9,136 nt of DNA from a bacterium. GTDB lineage: Bacteria; Bacteroidota; Ignavibacteria; Kapaibacteriales; UBA2268. This document shows, in pieces, positions 6,428 through 9,136 of the stretch; positions within the stretch are counted from its first letter, which is position 1, and each line of letters opens with the position of its first letter. The stretch is taken from positions 1-9,136 of the forward strand of contig JANJUO010000068.1 in the NCBI GenBank assembly GCA_024710535.1, given 5' to 3'. Below the pieces are notes generated by a model. That model did not search any database and was not told where the DNA came from. It saw nothing but the letters and a program-made list of their open reading frames with translations. The translations under genes and the position numbers were made by a program.

Positions 6428-6475
6428 ATCATAATTTTATTAAAATTTCAAAATTCCAACTCTTTCTTTCCTTAA

Positions 6476-6540
6476 ATGTCCGACACTTTTCTTTTGTTTT
6501 GCTCTAATATCATCAAAGTTCAACTGCAAGTGTCGGACAT
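6476..6540. repeat. 13-bp perfect inverted repeat, 39-nt spacer
   Basis: ATGTCCGACACTT (6476-6488) and AAGTGTCGGACAT (6528-6540) are exact complements separated by 39 nt. At six G/C in 13 they stand out from the surrounding A/T-rich DNA. The spacer is too long and there is no T-run, so it is not a simple terminator. Short terminal inverted repeats of a mini-element, a protein-binding pair, or a long-loop RNA hairpin are possible. No flanking target duplication was seen. Confidence 0.85.
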
Positions 6541-6568
6541 CTGGAAATATTATTCATACCGCTCCTTC

Positions 6569-6775
6569 TTAATCCATTGGCTTTATCATACTTTCGATGA
6601 AGGAGATTTCTTCTTTTGTTAGACCATATTTCTTGTATAGTTGTGCGTCTATCTCTGGAATAGTTTTGCTCCAATCAATATCTGATTTGCTTGTGAAATC
6701 TTGAAGTGGTACGAATTTGCAAACACGACTTGGACCTGATTGTGTTATTTTAATTGCAGAAACTAAAATTATCGT
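6569..6775 (-). pseudogene. Relic C: C-terminal fragment of a DNA methyltransferase-like protein
   Basis: An open stretch of 68 codons runs from a TAG (6776-6778) to a TAA at 6569-6571 and has no usable start codon. It reads ILVSAIKITQSG, RVCKFVPLQDFTSKSDIDW, then LYKKYGLTKEEISFIESMIKPMD. The VPLQDF and LY.KYGLT.EEI.FIE.MI.PM elements are what I remember at the C-terminal end of adenine-specific methyltransferases/class IIG restriction-modification proteins, though I cannot search to confirm. It lies about 40 bp after the stop of the type III Res gene on the same strand, yet has no upstream body. It is therefore a leftover 3' end of a lost gene, brought next to res by deletion or recombination. 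The coding-like conservation is clear, the exact family less so. Confidence 0.6.
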
Positions 6776-6816
6776 CTATCATAAATTCAACTCTAATATT
6801 ACAAGTAAATTTAAAA

Positions 6817-9136
6817 TTATTCAGGTATTAATAATTCATCAGTTTCTTTTTCAAATATCTCTTTTATTAAATCTGCTATTTTTCTATCATTGAATTGAGT
6901 TGTAAAGATTATTTTTATTGAGTCTTTGAAGAATTTTTCTGCGTGTTTGATTTTTTTTAATTCTTCGGTTCTTAAGTCATTATCACTAACTACATTTTTT
7001 GTTTCAACTATGAAGTTTATTTTCTTTTGACCATTTTTGTAATTCAAAACATAAGCAAAATCCGGTGAATAAGTTTTACCACCAGAAACAGGTATTTGAA
7101 TAGATTTTTTAGGAATTTTAGTAAAAACCAATATCTCTTCTAATTGTGAAATTATATTCTCTTTTTCTAATTCACTATCATAAATTAATTCTTGAAAAAA
7201 GTAACTTTTTGCAACTTCATCTTTTGAATAAAATCTTCCAATAACCGATGCATCTATTTCTTTTAAAACTTCTCCCTTTTCATTTGTAAATTTTGTTGGA
7301 TGCAGTTCATTACTTACTTGCTGATAATCAATACTGAATTTATCAAATGATTTATACATTAAATAATTTTCAAATTTATGCTTTATTGTTCTAATCGTTG
7401 AGTTATTAAGATAATCATTAATATTCATCTTAGATTCAATAAATGATTGATGAATTGTCTGAATGTTTATATGTAAACTTTGCGATAATTGTTTTATAAA
7501 TTCAGAATAAGGCATTGTTGATATTTTAGGTACTTCATCTTCTTGAACAAATAAAATATCTTTTGCAACTGCTAAATCATTTTCAACTTCAATTCTAATT
7601 TGGCGATTTACCAATGCATCATTTGATAAAACACTTGCATAATTACTCAAAAAATTCACAAACAAATTCTTAAATTCATTTTCGTTTTCAATCTTGTATT
7701 CCAAAATTACCTTTTCGTTGATTTTCTCCCATAATTCTTTTAATTCGGAATACTTCTCTGTTCTGATACTTATTAGTTTCTTTTCACCTGTTTCAGCATT
7801 ATTTTTTATTTTACCGGTTTTCAAATCGTTAAATATTTTTGGATAATTTGCTTTAATAAAATCATAACCACCCGGTTTGAAAACATTTGCACGATTTATT
7901 ACTTCATTATTATCAAGATACACCAACAATTCTACTTCATCGTAATTATAATTTTCTTCAATTAATTTACGCATTTGCTCTGTTAATATTCTACTATTTT
8001 CATCAATTGGAATTGTTTCTGATTTTTCGTTTATTTCTTTCACCAATTTATCAATGAATTCTGATTCTGTGAAATCAACAAAATAATTCAAAAAGAAATT
8101 TTCATCTTTCACACGGTTTCCATATTCATTTACAGGCAAACGCAATCCACGACCAACTTCTTGTAGTTTTGATATTTCGGAGCCACTACTACGTAATTTA
8201 CAAATTTGAAAAACATTTGGATTGTCCCAACCCTCCCTTAATGTCCATTTAGAAAATATAAATCTTCTTGGATTATCCAAATCGAGCATTGCTTGTTTAT
8301 CGTGTAGAATTTCATTTATTTGCTGCTCAATATCTTCATCTTTTAAAGAATTATAAATTGAGAAGTAACCACCATGAGTCTTTGATAAATCAGAAATTGT
8401 TTTTTCTAAATAACTTCTATAAAAAATATTTGTTTCTGTTTTCAACAAAGTTTCTGCTTCTGCTTTGATGAATTTTTCTACTGTATGTCTTAAATATCCA
8501 TTTTGATTAATATACTCATCAATATTATCAATAAAAAATAATGTTAATGGCTTTATTCTTACATCTCTGGTTAGTAATTCTTTTTCAAGTTTGAAGTGCT
8601 TTTTTATTGCCTTACTTATCATTAATTCCTGAACGGTTTCCGAATATGAATAGGGATTTAATTTATCTCCTTTTTTTAATTCAAGTCCGCTTGACAAAAC
8701 AACAGTTGATTTATTTAAATTTTCAATATATAAATCTGACATTGCCGGATGAATTCTACTCAAACTATCTTTTTTGCCAAGTTTGAATTTTTGTATATCA
8801 TTATCTCTCAATTCAAAAGTTGCTTCAGTACCGTTTGTATCTATCAATCTAACTAAAATATTTTTCCCATCAGCAAATTCTGTGATGTGACCGATAACAC
8901 CTTTTACTAAATTTTTATTGAATGACTCTACAGCAGTCAATTTATAAACTAAATTATGATAATCTTTTTCATATCTAATTAACATTTTCTCCGAACGAAA
9001 TTCTCTTTCTCTTATTTCTTTATCCGGAAATGTTGCCCCATATCTAAATATAAATTGTGGATAGAGTTTTTGAATATTAACCCACGTTATATTTGAATGT
9101 GCAAATTTATGTGGCTCATCTATTATTACAAAAGGT
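6817..9136 (-). CDS. res: Type III restriction enzyme Res subunit (5' end outside window)
   Basis: The reading frame stays open from the stop at 6817 to the right window edge, giving 772 visible residues. The ATG at 8985 is internal because 50 in-frame codons upstream carry helicase motifs. In order: motif II IIDEPHKF (visible residues 4-11), RYGATF as motif III (31-36), a long insertion typical of Res, FSKW.LREGWDNPNVFQICKLR (around 300, motifs IV-V), QEVGRGLRLP with the arginine finger (motif VI, around 325-333), and a C-terminal PD-(D/E)XK nuclease, PDFAY at 691-695 with ETK at 711-713. Res is the ATP-dependent translocating/cleaving subunit of type III systems and normally needs a Mod methyltransferase encoded upstream, which would be beyond 9136. 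Full-length Res is roughly 900-1000 residues, so the Walker A part is missing here. No frameshift was seen in the visible part. Confidence 0.93.
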   Translation of the reverse strand, partial: PFVIIDEPHKFAHSNITWVNIQKLYPQFIFRYGATFPDKEIREREFRSEKMLIRYEKDYHNLVYKLTAVESFNKNLVKGVIGHITEFADGKNILVRLIDTNGTEATFELRDNDIQKFKLGKKDSLSRIHPAMSDLYIENLNKSTVVLSSGLELKKGDKLNPYSYSETVQELMISKAIKKHFKLEKELLTRDVRIKPLTLFFIDNIDEYINQNGYLRHTVEKFIKAEAETLLKTETNIFYRSYLEKTISDLSKTHGGYFSIYNSLKDEDIEQQINEILHDKQAMLDLDNPRRFIFSKWTLREGWDNPNVFQICKLRSSGSEISKLQEVGRGLRLPVNEYGNRVKDENFFLNYFVDFTESEFIDKLVKEINEKSETIPIDENSRILTEQMRKLIEENYNYDEVELLVYLDNNEVINRANVFKPGGYDFIKANYPKIFNDLKTGKIKNNAETGEKKLISIRTEKYSELKELWEKINEKVILEYKIENENEFKNLFVNFLSNYASVLSNDALVNRQIRIEVENDLAVAKDILFVQEDEVPKISTMPYSEFIKQLSQSLHINIQTIHQSFIESKMNINDYLNNSTIRTIKHKFENYLMYKSFDKFSIDYQQVSNELHPTKFTNEKGEVLKEIDASVIGRFYSKDEVAKSYFFQELIYDSELEKENIISQLEEILVFTKIPKKSIQIPVSGGKTYSPDFAYVLNYKNGQKKINFIVETKNVVSDNDLRTEELKKIKHAEKFFKDSIKIIFTTQFNDRKIADLIKEIFEKETDELLIPE

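Noticed and set aside
6476..6540. Intrinsic terminator
   Set aside because: The 39-nt loop is too long and no T-run follows either arm.
8268..8468. A 66-codon plus-strand open frame
   Set aside because: Antisense to the Res helicase region. It is low complexity and shows no family resemblance.

Overview
The window is AT-rich (roughly 70% A+T by eye). It looks like a chromosomal segment from the Bacteroidota/Ignavibacteria side of the FCB group. The grounds are a DUF5777-type outer-membrane barrel beside YceI and a c-type cytochrome lipoprotein, a TAnnTTTG-like promoter element, KilA-N and DUF1016-type accessory genes, and the base composition. The exact lineage is inference.

Layout. Positions 1-2510 are on the minus strand. 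They hold a DUF4160-DUF2442 pair (3-524) and a tight three-gene set: cytochrome c lipoprotein, YceI, and DUF5777 barrel (694-2510). The gene starts in this set are coupled to the preceding stop codons. An A/T-rich divergent intergenic region (2511-2793) separates these from a plus-strand pair at 2794-4763. That pair is a GDP-mannose 3,5-epimerase homologue whose stop overlaps the start of a family GT10 (fucosyltransferase-like) glycosyltransferase. Together they suggest synthesis and transfer of a GDP-L-galactose/GDP-L-gulose-derived sugar onto a surface glycan.

From about 4770 to the end everything is on the minus strand and looks like a decayed defence or accessory region. Reading in the direction of transcription it contains: a type III restriction Res subunit entering from beyond the right edge (6817-9136); a start-less C-terminal relic (6569-6775); a 13-bp perfect inverted repeat (6476-6540); a short relic B (6341-6427); an apparently intact KilA-N gene (5455-6267); a four-unit array of about 65-bp repeats (5199-5452), each able to fold into a three-way junction; relic A, a near copy of relic B (5077-5172); and a broken DUF1016/YhcG gene (about 4770-5060). 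The YhcG relic carries a homopolymer frameshift and two nonsense codons.

The most interesting items are the epimerase-GT10 pair, the repeat array with paired (compensatory) stem changes, and the layered remnants of restriction-associated genes around the KilA-N gene.
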